Shown here one piece after another: positions 7,132-17,012 of a stretch of 64,000 nt of DNA. The stretch spans positions 124,001 through 188,000 of the forward strand of contig JABFQV010000006.1 of NCBI GenBank assembly GCA_013141495.1, in the 5' to 3' direction. How positions within the stretch are numbered: position 1 is the stretch's first letter; the number at the start of each line of letters is the position of its first letter. A program made the position numbers and the translations under genes. This DNA is from Methylotenera sp. GTDB taxonomy: Bacteria; Pseudomonadota; Gammaproteobacteria; Burkholderiales; Methylophilaceae. The notes under the pieces were generated by a model. It did not search any database, was not told the origin of the DNA, and saw only the letters and a list, made by a program, of their open reading frames with translations.

Positions 7132-9813
7132 ATGTCTCTCAATTCACTAATTCTTTGTCCGTCAGCTCGTCTTGCACGCAGTATTCAAGCTGACATTGCT
7201 CGCCAACATTTACAAGAAGGGCATACACAGTGGTATAGCCCCGCCGTACAAACACTGTCGCAATGGTTAGAGTGTATCATTGAAGCCAGCCTGCTTGACG
7301 GTGAAATTGCCATGCAAACACCACCTTATGCATTAAGTGCGTTTAACGAGCAGTTATTGTGGGAGGACGTTATTACGCAATCCTTAAAAAAGAATGCGTT
7401 TGGTGCGTTGTTTGACGTATCTGGTTTAGCGGGTGCGGCAATGGAGGCAAATCGTTACATGGTTGCGTGGAATTTGCATATTCCACGTGAACTTGTGGCT
7501 GAGGAATTACGTCAGTTTTTACAGTGGCAACAGGCTTTTAAACAACGCTGCCTACAATTAAACGTGCTTGAGAATGTGCGTTTTATGGATTGGCAGTTGA
7601 ATTGTATCGCGCAAAGTACAGCGCCGTTACCTGCCAAAATTGCATTTGCAGGTTTTGACCAAACCGCACCACAGGAAAAACGGCTGCGCGAGGTGTTGCT
7701 AGCACGCGGTGTGCAGGTTGAAGATTACGCTACCACTTGTATAGCGCCTGCGCAAACACAGCACATCAATCTGGAAAACCAAGCGGCAGAGTGTCGTGCT
7801 GCGGTGGCGTGGGCGCAGCAAAGGTTAGATGAAAATCCAAATGCAAAGCTTGCCATCGTTTCGCCGCGATTAAGCGATATTAGAAACCAACTGGCTGATT
7901 TGCTTGATGACAGTTTTTACCCCGCCAGTGTACGCCCTAGCTTGGCAGAAATCCCGCGCCATTATAACTTTTCCCTCGGTACGCCATTAGCCCAACAGCC
8001 TATTATTCAGGCCGCTTTGAACCTGATTCGCCTATTGAGCGCATATCAATTACAGCAAGCGGAGGTATCCAATGTTTTGTTATCACCATTTTGGTCTGCA
8101 AGTATCAATGAGGCTGATGCCCGCGCCATGCTTGATGCCAAAATGCGCGAGAAACTGCCGATGCAATTTACCTTGCAACGCTTTATAGAATTTGCAGCGC
8201 AACAGCATGAAAATGGGTTGAGTATTTCTGGATTATTGGCACATTTACGTGCGGCTGCTAATGTCTCCACCAAAAAGGCAACGCCATCGTTTTGGGCACA
8301 AACTTTATCAAGCTTGCTTACCGCACTTAATTGGCCTGGTGAGCGCAATATCAGCAGCCTTGAGTATCAAGCCGTTAACGCATGGCAAAAAGCGTTGCAA
8401 CAGCTGGCTAAATTAGAGGTGCTCGGCAAAAGTTTACCGATGGCTGAGGTTGCACACTTGATGCAGCAGATATGTAGCGAACAGGTATTTCAGGCTGAAA
8501 CTGAGCATGAACCCGCCATACAGATTCTAGGCATTATGGAAGCATTGAGCGCGCCAGTGGACGCTATCTGGTGTATGCACATGAATGACCACATATGGCC
8601 ACTGCCCGCGCGCCCTAATCCGCTATTGCCTGCGTTTATTCAGCGCGCTGCCGCGTTGCCCGGTGCCGATAACAACGTGCAAGCGACGTTTGCCGTGACC
8701 ATCCATCAGCGCTTGCTGCATTCTGCAAAAAACATTATTTTTTCCAGTAGTAAAACAGAAGGGGAGAGCCAGCTCCGTGCCTCGCCACTGATGAAAGATA
8801 TGGTTATCATTGAAACTGATATGCCGCTTGCGGAAACTTTGGCCGAGCAGCTAAGCCATGCCGGCAATGCAGGTTTAACGATGATTGATGACCACATCGC
8901 ACCGGCGGTGCAAGCAGGTGACCACGTTTCAGGCGGTACAGGATTACTTAAAGCACAAGCCATTTGTCCGGCGTGGGCGTTTTACCAGTATCGGCTTGGC
9001 GCAAAAGCGTTTAAAACACCCACCAGCGGCTTAGATAGCATGGCGCGTGGTTCACTAGTCCATGATGTATTGGAACGATTTTGGCGCAAACGCCACTTTG
9101 CCGATTTACGCGATATGCGTGATACCGATTTGGCGCAAGCCTTGATTGCAGACATCCACAGCACGCTACAAGCTTTTGCTACCGAAACTAATGTAGCCTC
9201 GCCTGCGGTACTTGAGCTTGAACATGAGCGACTTGCCAAGCTGATTGGCGATTGGTTGCAGTTTGAAAAAGCGCGCGGCATTGCGTTTAACATCGTGGCT
9301 TGCGAGGCGGAGAAACAAGTCTATATCTGTGGCATAGAAGTGACGCTTAAAATTGACAGAATTCACCAACTGGAAAGCGGCGGGCTGGTGTTTGTTGACT
9401 ATAAAACCGGGCAGACGCCAACAACAAAAAGCTGGGGAGAAGACCGTATCACCGAGCCACAGTTGCCTATTTATGCGGCTTTTTATGCGGAAGAACATGA
9501 CCAGGTTGCAGGGGTACATTTTGGCATGGTAAAAACTGCCGAGCATGCTTTTTCGGGGGTGGGAGAGGAGAATTTTGAGGTAGAACCAGAGAAGCGCAAA
9601 CCTGCTTTTATCCAAGAATTTACCCATTGGCAAAACTTATTAACGCATTGGAAAAACAGCATTGAAGCGATTGCGGCAGAGATTAAAGCCGGTGAATCTG
9701 CGGTGCGCTTTGACGATGAAAATGCGTTGGCATATTGCGAAGTAACGCCGCTATTGCGCTTGCCTGAGCGCAAATTACAGTTCGAGCGGTTTCAAGGGGA
9801 GGATCCGCGATGA
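7132..9813 (+). CDS. AddB-like PD-(D/E)XK nuclease subunit (probable DNA repair protein)
   Basis: This 893-residue protein resembles the second subunit of AddAB-type recombination nucleases, in the betaproteobacterial form often called probable DNA repair protein. The N-terminal part is a degenerate superfamily 1 helicase fold. The C-terminal third (about residues 620-880) is a PD-(D/E)XK nuclease: ARGSLVHDVLERFW supplies the first conserved histidine, and GLVFVDYKTGQ supplies the acidic and lysine residues. The next gene, a UvrD-type helicase with its own nuclease domain, overlaps by four bases (ATGA), so the two are translationally coupled and likely form one complex. The expected role is end resection at double-strand breaks in place of RecBCD. 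Confidence 0.88.
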   Translation: MSLNSLILCPSARLARSIQADIARQHLQEGHTQWYSPAVQTLSQWLECIIEASLLDGEIAMQTPPYALSAFNEQLLWEDVITQSLKKNAFGALFDVSGLAGAAMEANRYMVAWNLHIPRELVAEELRQFLQWQQAFKQRCLQLNVLENVRFMDWQLNCIAQSTAPLPAKIAFAGFDQTAPQEKRLREVLLARGVQVEDYATTCIAPAQTQHINLENQAAECRAAVAWAQQRLDENPNAKLAIVSPRLSDIRNQLADLLDDSFYPASVRPSLAEIPRHYNFSLGTPLAQQPIIQAALNLIRLLSAYQLQQAEVSNVLLSPFWSASINEADARAMLDAKMREKLPMQFTLQRFIEFAAQQHENGLSISGLLAHLRAAANVSTKKATPSFWAQTLSSLLTALNWPGERNISSLEYQAVNAWQKALQQLAKLEVLGKSLPMAEVAHLMQQICSEQVFQAETEHEPAIQILGIMEALSAPVDAIWCMHMNDHIWPLPARPNPLLPAFIQRAAALPGADNNVQATFAVTIHQRLLHSAKNIIFSSSKTEGESQLRASPLMKDMVIIETDMPLAETLAEQLSHAGNAGLTMIDDHIAPAVQAGDHVSGGTGLLKAQAICPAWAFYQYRLGAKAFKTPTSGLDSMARGSLVHDVLERFWRKRHFADLRDMRDTDLAQALIADIHSTLQAFATETNVASPAVLELEHERLAKLIGDWLQFEKARGIAFNIVACEAEKQVYICGIEVTLKIDRIHQLESGGLVFVDYKTGQTPTTKSWGEDRITEPQLPIYAAFYAEEHDQVAGVHFGMVKTAEHAFSGVGEENFEVEPEKRKPAFIQEFTHWQNLLTHWKNSIEAIAAEIKAGESAVRFDDENALAYCEVTPLLRLPERKLQFERFQGEDPR

Positions 9814-12800
9814 CCCAAGCACACGCTAACCTTGAAGCAGATGCAAAAAATCGCTTAACTGCACTCGATTTAACTTCATTTATTGTGGAAGCACCAGCGG
9901 GGGCGGGTAAAACCGAGCTGCTGACTCAACGCTATCTGCGCTTGCTGCAAACGGTTAACGCGCCTGAAGAAATTATTGCCATTACGTTTACCAATAAGGC
10001 CGCTGCGGAAATGCGCTTACGCATTTTGGATAGTTTGATCCGCGCCTCAAATCAAGATCAACCCGCAGAGCCGCATAAGCAAATTACTTACGAATTGAGC
10101 TTGAAAGCATTGCAGCATGGGCAATCCAAGGCGTGGCAGCTGATTGAAAACCCATCACGTTTGCGTATTTTTACGATTGATAGCTTATGCGCACATTTGG
10201 CCAGGCAAATGCCGCTCATGAGCCGGTTTGGCTCACAGCCCCGCGTGACCGACGATGCAGCTGCCCTTTATGGGCTGGCGGCTGAGAAAACACTGGCCTT
10301 GTTAGAGGACGCCACACACAATAGCGTGGTAAAAGACGCGTTGCGCTATGTGGATAATGACGCCAATCAGCTTAGAAATTTGCTGATTAAAATGTTGGAG
10401 AAGCGTGACCAATGGTTGCATCATGCGCAACATGAAGTGGATGCGGAGCAATTACAAAATACTTTGCGTTATTTGGTAGAGCAAGAGCTTGATGCCGTTG
10501 CTTTAGTTTTTAATTCACGTATTCAGTATGACTTGATGCCATTAGCCAGATTTGCCGCTAGTCATTTGCCTTGTGAACACCCGATTGCCTTGTTAAGAGA
10601 TTGGGAGTCCACCTTGCCAACGCATGCCGACGCCTTGCCAATGTGGCTGGCAGTACGTGAGCTTGTGCTGACTAAAGACGATAAAATCAGGGCTAGAGTC
10701 GATAAAAACACTGGCTTCCCCGCAGAGTGTAAAGATGAGAAGGCCAGTTTTAATGCATTCTTGGCGGGGCTCACGACGGAGGGCAATTTTGCAGAGTGTT
10801 TAGCTAAAACCAGAACATTGCCTGCTGTTGCCAGTAATCTGCAAGGCTGGCAAATAATCACTACGCTTTCCAAGTTGCTCAATTTGGCGGTAGCCGAGCT
10901 GTGGCTGGTATTTCAGCGCGCAGGTGAGGTTGATTTTGTGGAGATTGCCTATCGTGCCACGCGTGCATTATCAGATAACTTCGGTGAGCCCACCGAGTTA
11001 GCACTGAAGCTTGATTATCAAATTCAACATTTGTTAGTCGATGAGTTTCAAGATACCAGCCCAAGTCAAATCAAACTGCTGGAGCAACTCACTTTAGGCT
11101 GGCAAGCGGGTGACGGCCGCACATTGTTTACCGTGGGTGACCCCATGCAGTCGATTTATCGCTTCCGTAAAGCCAATGTTGGGCTGTTTATTGAGGCGGC
11201 TAACCATGGTATCGGTGATATAAAACTAGAGAAATTACAACTTTACCGCAATAACCGCTCATGTCCGGCGGTCGTCGATTGGATTAACCAGACCTTTGCG
11301 CCTATTTTTCCGGCAACTGATGCCGTGATGCAAGGTGCAATTCACTATCGCCCGTTTATTGCAACTAAGCCTGATGCGATTCAAGCCGGGGTTGAAGTGC
11401 ATCCTATCGTGAGCGCCGTCGATGAATCGTCAGCCATGGCAAGCCAGCGTGAAGCTGAGGTGATGATAAACATTATTCAACGCGAGCGCGCTGCAAACCC
11501 CAATAAAAAAATTGCGGTGTTAGTGCGAGCTAAAAAGCATTTGGCACCACTGGTGATGAAGTTGCGTCGCCATCACCCTGAAATCGCTTTTCAGGCGGTT
11601 GAGATTGAGGCGTTAGAGGGGCGCCAGATTGTGCAGGATTTACTTTCGCTCACACATGCGCTACACCATAGAGCTAACCGGGTGCATTGGCTTAGCCTGT
11701 TGCGCGCGCCTTGGTGTGGCTTAACTTTGCATGATTTGCATGCCTTGGCAGGGCATGACCACCACAGTAGCGTGTGGTCGCTGATGCAAAATGATGAAAT
11801 TGTGAATGGTTTATCTGCTGATGGGCAAATGCGTTTGCGCCATGTGCGTGAGATTATTGCTGAGGCATTTGCTACGCAAGGGCGTATGAATGTGAGCCGC
11901 TGGGTACGTGGCGTGTGGCTGATGTTAAACGGTAGCGCCTGCCTGTGGGAGCAATCTGACGTGATTGATGTACAGGCATTTTTCACGTGTTTGGATGCCC
12001 TTGACCGCAGCAATCAGTTTTCACCCGAACGCATGCAAACTGAAATTACCAAGCTGTTCGCCACGCCTGATAGTCATGGCGAGCATTTGCAAATGATGAC
12101 GATACATAAATCCAAAGGGCTGGAATTTGATACGGTGATTTTGCCAGGGCTGGGTGCAAGCACTGGTGGTAATCATGGCGATAAGCCTTTGGTATTGTGG
12201 GAGGAAGTCCTGGTTAATCCACATCATGACCATGCGCAATATGCGTTGCTGGCCGCGCCATTTATTCCAAAAGGTGCACGTGATAAAGATAAGGTCAGCG
12301 CTTACGACTACCTTGAATCTCGCGAAAGCGCACGTGATGCAAACGAAGACGCAAGGGTGCTGTATGTAGCCGCCACCCGTGCAGAGCGCCAACTGCACTT
12401 GGTTGGTGTCGCTAACCAAAATGCAAAAGGTGAAGTTGCGCCAACCAAAAACACCTATTTGGATTTACTATGGCCTGCGGTGTGCAGTGTGTATGAATCA
12501 GCAGAACCGTCTCAACTACAAGCAGATGCAGAAGATAACATGGCTAACTTTACGCCACGTTTGGTGCGTTTAAAGCAGCCACAAGTGCCTGCGGTATTGC
12601 AAGTGCAATATGCCGTAGCAGTCACTGCACAAAATAACTTTGCCGGTCAGCAAAACCTTGTACCGAGCCTGGACGCTGACATTGGCACCTTGGCACATCG
12701 ATATATGGAAATGATCGCGCAACAAGGGCTAGCCGCTTGGTCACCAGCGCGTATTGCCTCAGTTAAATCCGCCATGCAACATTGGCTACACCAACGTGGA

Positions 12801-13172
12801 CACGCAGAAACAATAGCCCTGGATGCAAGCGGGCAAGTGCAAAAGTTACTGAATGTGACGCTGGAAAGTGAAGATGGCCAATGGCTACTTAAAGCGCGTG
12901 GCGATGCTGAGCTAGCCATCACGACGATGCAACATGGTGAAGTTAAAAACTACATTGTTGACCGTACTTTTATTGAGGCGGACACACGCTGGATTATTGA
13001 CTATAAAACGATCGATTTAGCGCCAGATTTACCAGCAAGTGCGTTAAAATATACCACGAAAAATTACCAGGAACAGCTGAAAAATTATGCAACTCTGTTT
13101 GCAGATGAAGGCAAGCCCGTAAAATGCGCAGTGTTTTTTATGGCGATAGGGAAGTTGGTATTGTTAGATTGA
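9810..13172 (+). CDS. AddA-like UvrD/Rep helicase-nuclease
   Basis: This 1120-residue superfamily 1A helicase has a C-terminal nuclease domain. Walker A is APAGAGKTELLTQRYL (about residues 29-44), motif Ia is ITFTNKAAAEMR, Walker B is LLVDEFQDTSPSQI (about 410), motif III contains GDPMQSIYRFR, motif V is TIHKSKGLEFD and motif VI is LYVAATRAERQ. Near the end, WIIDYKT is the PD-(D/E)XK core, with GTLAHRYME as the upstream histidine motif. It should unwind and degrade broken DNA ends with the AddB-like protein encoded just upstream. All ATPase motifs and the nuclease lysine are present. No recB, recC or recD lies in the window. Confidence 0.9.
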   Translation: MTQAHANLEADAKNRLTALDLTSFIVEAPAGAGKTELLTQRYLRLLQTVNAPEEIIAITFTNKAAAEMRLRILDSLIRASNQDQPAEPHKQITYELSLKALQHGQSKAWQLIENPSRLRIFTIDSLCAHLARQMPLMSRFGSQPRVTDDAAALYGLAAEKTLALLEDATHNSVVKDALRYVDNDANQLRNLLIKMLEKRDQWLHHAQHEVDAEQLQNTLRYLVEQELDAVALVFNSRIQYDLMPLARFAASHLPCEHPIALLRDWESTLPTHADALPMWLAVRELVLTKDDKIRARVDKNTGFPAECKDEKASFNAFLAGLTTEGNFAECLAKTRTLPAVASNLQGWQIITTLSKLLNLAVAELWLVFQRAGEVDFVEIAYRATRALSDNFGEPTELALKLDYQIQHLLVDEFQDTSPSQIKLLEQLTLGWQAGDGRTLFTVGDPMQSIYRFRKANVGLFIEAANHGIGDIKLEKLQLYRNNRSCPAVVDWINQTFAPIFPATDAVMQGAIHYRPFIATKPDAIQAGVEVHPIVSAVDESSAMASQREAEVMINIIQRERAANPNKKIAVLVRAKKHLAPLVMKLRRHHPEIAFQAVEIEALEGRQIVQDLLSLTHALHHRANRVHWLSLLRAPWCGLTLHDLHALAGHDHHSSVWSLMQNDEIVNGLSADGQMRLRHVREIIAEAFATQGRMNVSRWVRGVWLMLNGSACLWEQSDVIDVQAFFTCLDALDRSNQFSPERMQTEITKLFATPDSHGEHLQMMTIHKSKGLEFDTVILPGLGASTGGNHGDKPLVLWEEVLVNPHHDHAQYALLAAPFIPKGARDKDKVSAYDYLESRESARDANEDARVLYVAATRAERQLHLVGVANQNAKGEVAPTKNTYLDLLWPAVCSVYESAEPSQLQADAEDNMANFTPRLVRLKQPQVPAVLQVQYAVAVTAQNNFAGQQNLVPSLDADIGTLAHRYMEMIAQQGLAAWSPARIASVKSAMQHWLHQRGHAETIALDASGQVQKLLNVTLESEDGQWLLKARGDAELAITTMQHGEVKNYIVDRTFIEADTRWIIDYKTIDLAPDLPASALKYTTKNYQEQLKNYATLFADEGKPVKCAVFFMAIGKLVLLD

Positions 13173-13230
13173 TTAAGTTATAAAAAGCTGTTGTCCACAA
13201 AATATACCACTTTTGAAAGCTAAATAAAAA

Positions 13231-13812
13231 ATGAAAATATTCTCACTAATGTATCAACGTGCCATGGTGTGGGCGCGGCTACCCAATGCGCCATGGTATT
13301 TGAGTGCGCTGAGTTTTACTGAGTCATCATTTTTTCCGATTCCGCCTGATGTGATGTTAGCGCCCATGAGTTTGGCAAACCCTGCACGTGCCTGGCGCTT
13401 TGCTTTGATTACCACGGTAGCCTCGGTGCTTGGCGGTTTGTTGGGTTATTTCATTGGCGTATCATTATTTGATGTGATTGAACCGCACCTGAGAGCGAGT
13501 CATTATTGGGAAGCGTATCAAACGGCAGTGATATGGTTTGAACAGTGGGGATTTTGGGCAATATTTGTTGCGGGTTTTTCACCGATTCCTTACAAGGTTT
13601 TTACTATAGCTGCAGGCTCGCTGTCGATGGCGTTGCTACCATTTACCATAGCCTCTATCATTGGGCGCGGTATGCGCTTTTTTATGGTTGCAGGCTTAAT
13701 GAAGTGGGGCGGGGCGAAGATGGAGGCTTCATTGCATCAATACGTGGATCGTATCGGTTGGGTAACGGTAGGTTTGGTGGCGATTGCGATATTCGTTAAA
13801 ATGTATGGATAA
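13231..13812 (+). CDS. yqaA: YqaA-like inner-membrane protein (DedA/SNARE-associated superfamily)
   Basis: This 193-residue protein with several predicted membrane helices resembles E. coli YqaA, a small member of the SNARE-associated/DedA superfamily. The early stretch ALSFTESSFFPIPPDVML and the later FVAGFSPIPYKVFTIAAG are the re-entrant, proline-containing motifs typical of the group. Larger DedA relatives are linked to lipid flipping and membrane homeostasis; YqaA itself has no established function. It starts 58 bases after the AddA-like gene on the same strand and may be read with it. It converges on the leftward GGDEF-EAL gene with about 40 bases between the stop codons. Confidence 0.85.
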   Translation: MKIFSLMYQRAMVWARLPNAPWYLSALSFTESSFFPIPPDVMLAPMSLANPARAWRFALITTVASVLGGLLGYFIGVSLFDVIEPHLRASHYWEAYQTAVIWFEQWGFWAIFVAGFSPIPYKVFTIAAGSLSMALLPFTIASIIGRGMRFFMVAGLMKWGGAKMEASLHQYVDRIGWVTVGLVAIAIFVKMYG

Positions 13813-13853
13813 TTTTTACGGGTGGTTTTAAGGTTTAAAGTGAAGCTTAAGCG

Positions 13854-16800
13854 TCATTTAAGCAACACTTCAAATTCTGCTACCGGTATTGGTTTACTAA
13901 ATAAATAGCCTTGAAACACTGGGCACCCATGCGCTTGCAAAAATGCCCGCTGCGCTTCGGTTTCTACGCCTTCAGCGATAATCTCCATCCCTAGATTGTT
14001 GCCCATGCCGATGATGGTTTGCACAATAACCCCATCGCTGTGTTTAATGCCGATATTACGGGTAAATGACTGATCAATTTTAAGTTGGTCCAGCGGTAGT
14101 TGTGTTAGATATGCGAGTGATGACTGCCCGGTACCAAAGTCATCCATAGAGAATCGAACGCCTACTTTTTGTAGTTGATGCATTTTATCGATGGTGTCGC
14201 TGATGTCATCAAGCACTAAACTTTCTGTAAGTTCAAGCTTGAGTTTGTCGGGGTTGATTTTAGTTTGATGGATGGCCTGAAGTACCTGTTCTACAAAGTC
14301 TGGCTGAAAAAACTGCCTGGCACTTACATTAACTGCCAACTGTAAATGTTTGGTTAGAAGATTATCTTCCCATGCTTTAATTTGCCGGCAAGCCGTTTCT
14401 AACACCCACTGCCCAATAGGTAATATCAATCCAGTTTCTTCCGCCAGTGGGATGAAGTCATAAGGTGAAACCAGACCGAGACTAGGGTGTTGCCAGCGTA
14501 TGAGCACCTCAGCACCTGTGATTTGCCTATTGTGATAAACCTGAGGCTGAAAGTAGAGCTTAAATTGTTTCTCTTTAAGTGCGAGTCGTAAATCGGCTTC
14601 TAAGGCAACGCGGGCGTTGATGCTTGCCTGCATTTTTGGGTCGAAAAAGCGTAATGCATTGCGCCCGTGTTTTTTGGCTTGATACATGGCGATATCAGCA
14701 TGTTTTAGTAGATCTTCGAGTGATTGTATGTGATCACTAAATAACGCTACGCCAATACTGCAACCAATTTGGTGCATCTTTCCTGCTAGTTGATAAGGAA
14801 TATTGAGTGCGGTGAGAATTTTTTCACCTATATCCTCCGTCTGCTTGGCGGCCTCAGCGCCTTGCTCATTCAAGCCTTCAATCATGACGACAAACTCATC
14901 GCCGCCCAAACGGGCAACCGTGTCACCTTCACGCACACAGTCAGTTAAGCGCGCTGCAACCTGCTGCAATAGCACGTCGCCTACATCGTGCCCAAGAGTG
15001 TCATTAATGGTTTTAAAGTGGTCCAGGTCAAGAAACAGTACGGCACCGTCTTTATCATGTCTTGCGCTATACAATAATGCCTGATTGAGTCTATCGAGTA
15101 ACAGCCGTCGATTGGGCAGGCCCGTCAGGTGGTCATAGAATGCCAGGTTTTCAATCTCTGCCGCAGCAGCTTTGCTGGTGGTGATGTCAGAAGCTGTGCC
15201 AACATAATTAGTGATGTCACCTACTGTATTTTTAACCGCAGTAATGGTGAGATGCTCTGGGTAAAACTCACCAGTCTTGCGCCGGTTCCAAACTTCACCG
15301 TTCCATGTGCCGGTGGCTTGGATTGTATTCCACATATTTGTGAAAAAAGATTTGTCATGACGACCCGAGTTGAGCATTCTAGGACTATTGCCAATGGCTT
15401 CCGCCGCGGTATAGCCTGTAGTATCAGTAAAGGCGCGATTGACACGCAGTATCACGTTGTTGGCATCTGTAATAATCATCGACTCTTGCGATTCAAATGC
15501 AACCGCCGCGATGCGTAGCTCGTTTTCTGCAAGTTTTTGTTGGGTGATGTCAACAAATGTCCAAAGTGATTCACCACTTTCTTGATTTAACTGTGCGCCA
15601 CTCATGGCTAACCATATGAGGCGACCATCTTTGCGTAAATACTCACACTGCGTTTGACCGATGCCATTTTTTTTAATTTCCGCATAGGTTTCAGCGACGG
15701 ACAGGAAGGCTTCTTCACTGATATAAAATTGGCGCGTTGATACGCCAACCAGTTCACCCGGCTCATAACCCAGCATGTTTTCAAAAGCGGCATTGGCCCA
15801 GATAATTTTGCGCTGTTTTAAGGCAAGTGCTCCAACGAGCTGATTTCCCAAGATTGCCCGTTTTTCATTAAGAATTTGGTGTCGTACTGAGGTAATGTCC
15901 TGAATAGTGCCATGCATTTGCAGCGGGCGCCCTTGCTTATCCAGAACAAGCCTGCCGATACCGCGAATATAAAGCTCGGCATGGTCGTTGGGGCGAATGA
16001 AGCGATACTCTCTATCGAAGGTCGGGCTTTTGGCTGCAAAGCGTCGTCTAAGATAGTGTTTTGCCTTTACAAGGTCATTCGGATGAATCAGCGCATCCCA
16101 GCTTTGCTCGGTACGCTCATAGCTGTCATCTATGCCTAGTATTTGATCGAGAATTTCCGAGCTTTGCCATGTTCCATCTTGGATATTGAAAACGTAGCTA
16201 CCAAGTCCTGCGATTCTCTGTAATTCTTTTAAATAGGCCTCACTTTCTTGCAATGCTAATTCTGCCTGTTTGCTTTCGGTGACATCCCGCGCAATACCAA
16301 ATAAGCCAACGATTTCACCATTTTCATTATTGATCGGGTATTTACGGTTATTGACCCAACCATGACTGCCGTCTTTTAGTAATGTTTTTTGTATATCGTG
16401 TGCGACATTGACGCCAGAAAATACTTTTTTCTCCAAGCTGTAATAGATATCAGCATATTGTTCTAAAAACACATCGTAATCAGTGAGACCAAGAAGCTCT
16501 GTCCAATGCTGTGTTGATTCAGTGATGTCCACGAGCGCTTGGCTGGCGCCGGTAAACACATGGTTGCGGTCTTTAAAGTAGATGTAATCATCCGTGTTAT
16601 CCATCATGGCTTTAAAATTAGCCATCATGGATTGATTGTTTTGGGGCTGCCATAGACTTTTGGCATCTTGCAGCAATAGTTCAAGTATCAACACGTTATC
16701 AAGTAGGATTTTCTTGTAGTCGGCTTTAATGCAACGGATGCGACCATCCGCGTGTCTTAATCTGAAATTTAAGCTGCGCGTGTCGGTGCTTATTTCATTA

Positions 16801-16982
16801 GAAAATAACGTTTCGGCAATATCTTGGTCATCATGATGAATGCGAGCCTGAAAACTCACGGCGCCAGTCAGAAAATCCTTCGCATTGAAACCCAGCAGGG
16901 CATGGATGCTTTCATCCACCGACAATGTAGTGATTGGCGTAGAAAGCGAGATGCGAATGTTGGCTTCAATTAATTTATGCAT
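13854..16982 (-). CDS. Multi-PAS GGDEF-EAL cyclic-di-GMP enzyme
   Basis: This 1042-residue protein appears cytoplasmic, since I see no membrane segment. About five PAS-type sensor segments fill residues 1-600, the last with the sequence SRRMLNSGRH-like turn NSPRMLNSGRH. GGDEF follows (about 610-780), with an intact GGDEF active site and an upstream RxxD (REGD), the usual product-inhibition site. EAL completes the protein (about 790-1040), with EVLIRW, ELTESLVL, MDDFGTGQSS and AEGVET. Both catalytic centres look intact, so it may make or degrade c-di-GMP; in such hybrids one activity often dominates. The gene starts 30 bases after mfd on the same strand and is probably read from the mfd promoter. 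Confidence 0.93.
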   Translation of the reverse strand: MHKLIEANIRISLSTPITTLSVDESIHALLGFNAKDFLTGAVSFQARIHHDDQDIAETLFSNEISTDTRSLNFRLRHADGRIRCIKADYKKILLDNVLILELLLQDAKSLWQPQNNQSMMANFKAMMDNTDDYIYFKDRNHVFTGASQALVDITESTQHWTELLGLTDYDVFLEQYADIYYSLEKKVFSGVNVAHDIQKTLLKDGSHGWVNNRKYPINNENGEIVGLFGIARDVTESKQAELALQESEAYLKELQRIAGLGSYVFNIQDGTWQSSEILDQILGIDDSYERTEQSWDALIHPNDLVKAKHYLRRRFAAKSPTFDREYRFIRPNDHAELYIRGIGRLVLDKQGRPLQMHGTIQDITSVRHQILNEKRAILGNQLVGALALKQRKIIWANAAFENMLGYEPGELVGVSTRQFYISEEAFLSVAETYAEIKKNGIGQTQCEYLRKDGRLIWLAMSGAQLNQESGESLWTFVDITQQKLAENELRIAAVAFESQESMIITDANNVILRVNRAFTDTTGYTAAEAIGNSPRMLNSGRHDKSFFTNMWNTIQATGTWNGEVWNRRKTGEFYPEHLTITAVKNTVGDITNYVGTASDITTSKAAAAEIENLAFYDHLTGLPNRRLLLDRLNQALLYSARHDKDGAVLFLDLDHFKTINDTLGHDVGDVLLQQVAARLTDCVREGDTVARLGGDEFVVMIEGLNEQGAEAAKQTEDIGEKILTALNIPYQLAGKMHQIGCSIGVALFSDHIQSLEDLLKHADIAMYQAKKHGRNALRFFDPKMQASINARVALEADLRLALKEKQFKLYFQPQVYHNRQITGAEVLIRWQHPSLGLVSPYDFIPLAEETGLILPIGQWVLETACRQIKAWEDNLLTKHLQLAVNVSARQFFQPDFVEQVLQAIHQTKINPDKLKLELTESLVLDDISDTIDKMHQLQKVGVRFSMDDFGTGQSSLAYLTQLPLDQLKIDQSFTRNIGIKHSDGVIVQTIIGMGNNLGMEIIAEGVETEAQRAFLQAHGCPVFQGYLFSKPIPVAEFEVLLK

Positions 16983-17012
16983 ATATGGTTAACGGCTGAT
17001 TTAATCAGCTTT

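Noticed and set aside
9166-9633. 155-residue minus-strand frame inside the AddB-like gene
   Set aside because: The opposite strand encodes the conserved nuclease core across the same bases. The antisense frame has no domain or ribosome site.
7132-13172. Helicase and nuclease pair as an anti-phage defence system
   Set aside because: The domains and the overlapping order match housekeeping AddAB-like recombination, and no other defence gene or mobile element is nearby.
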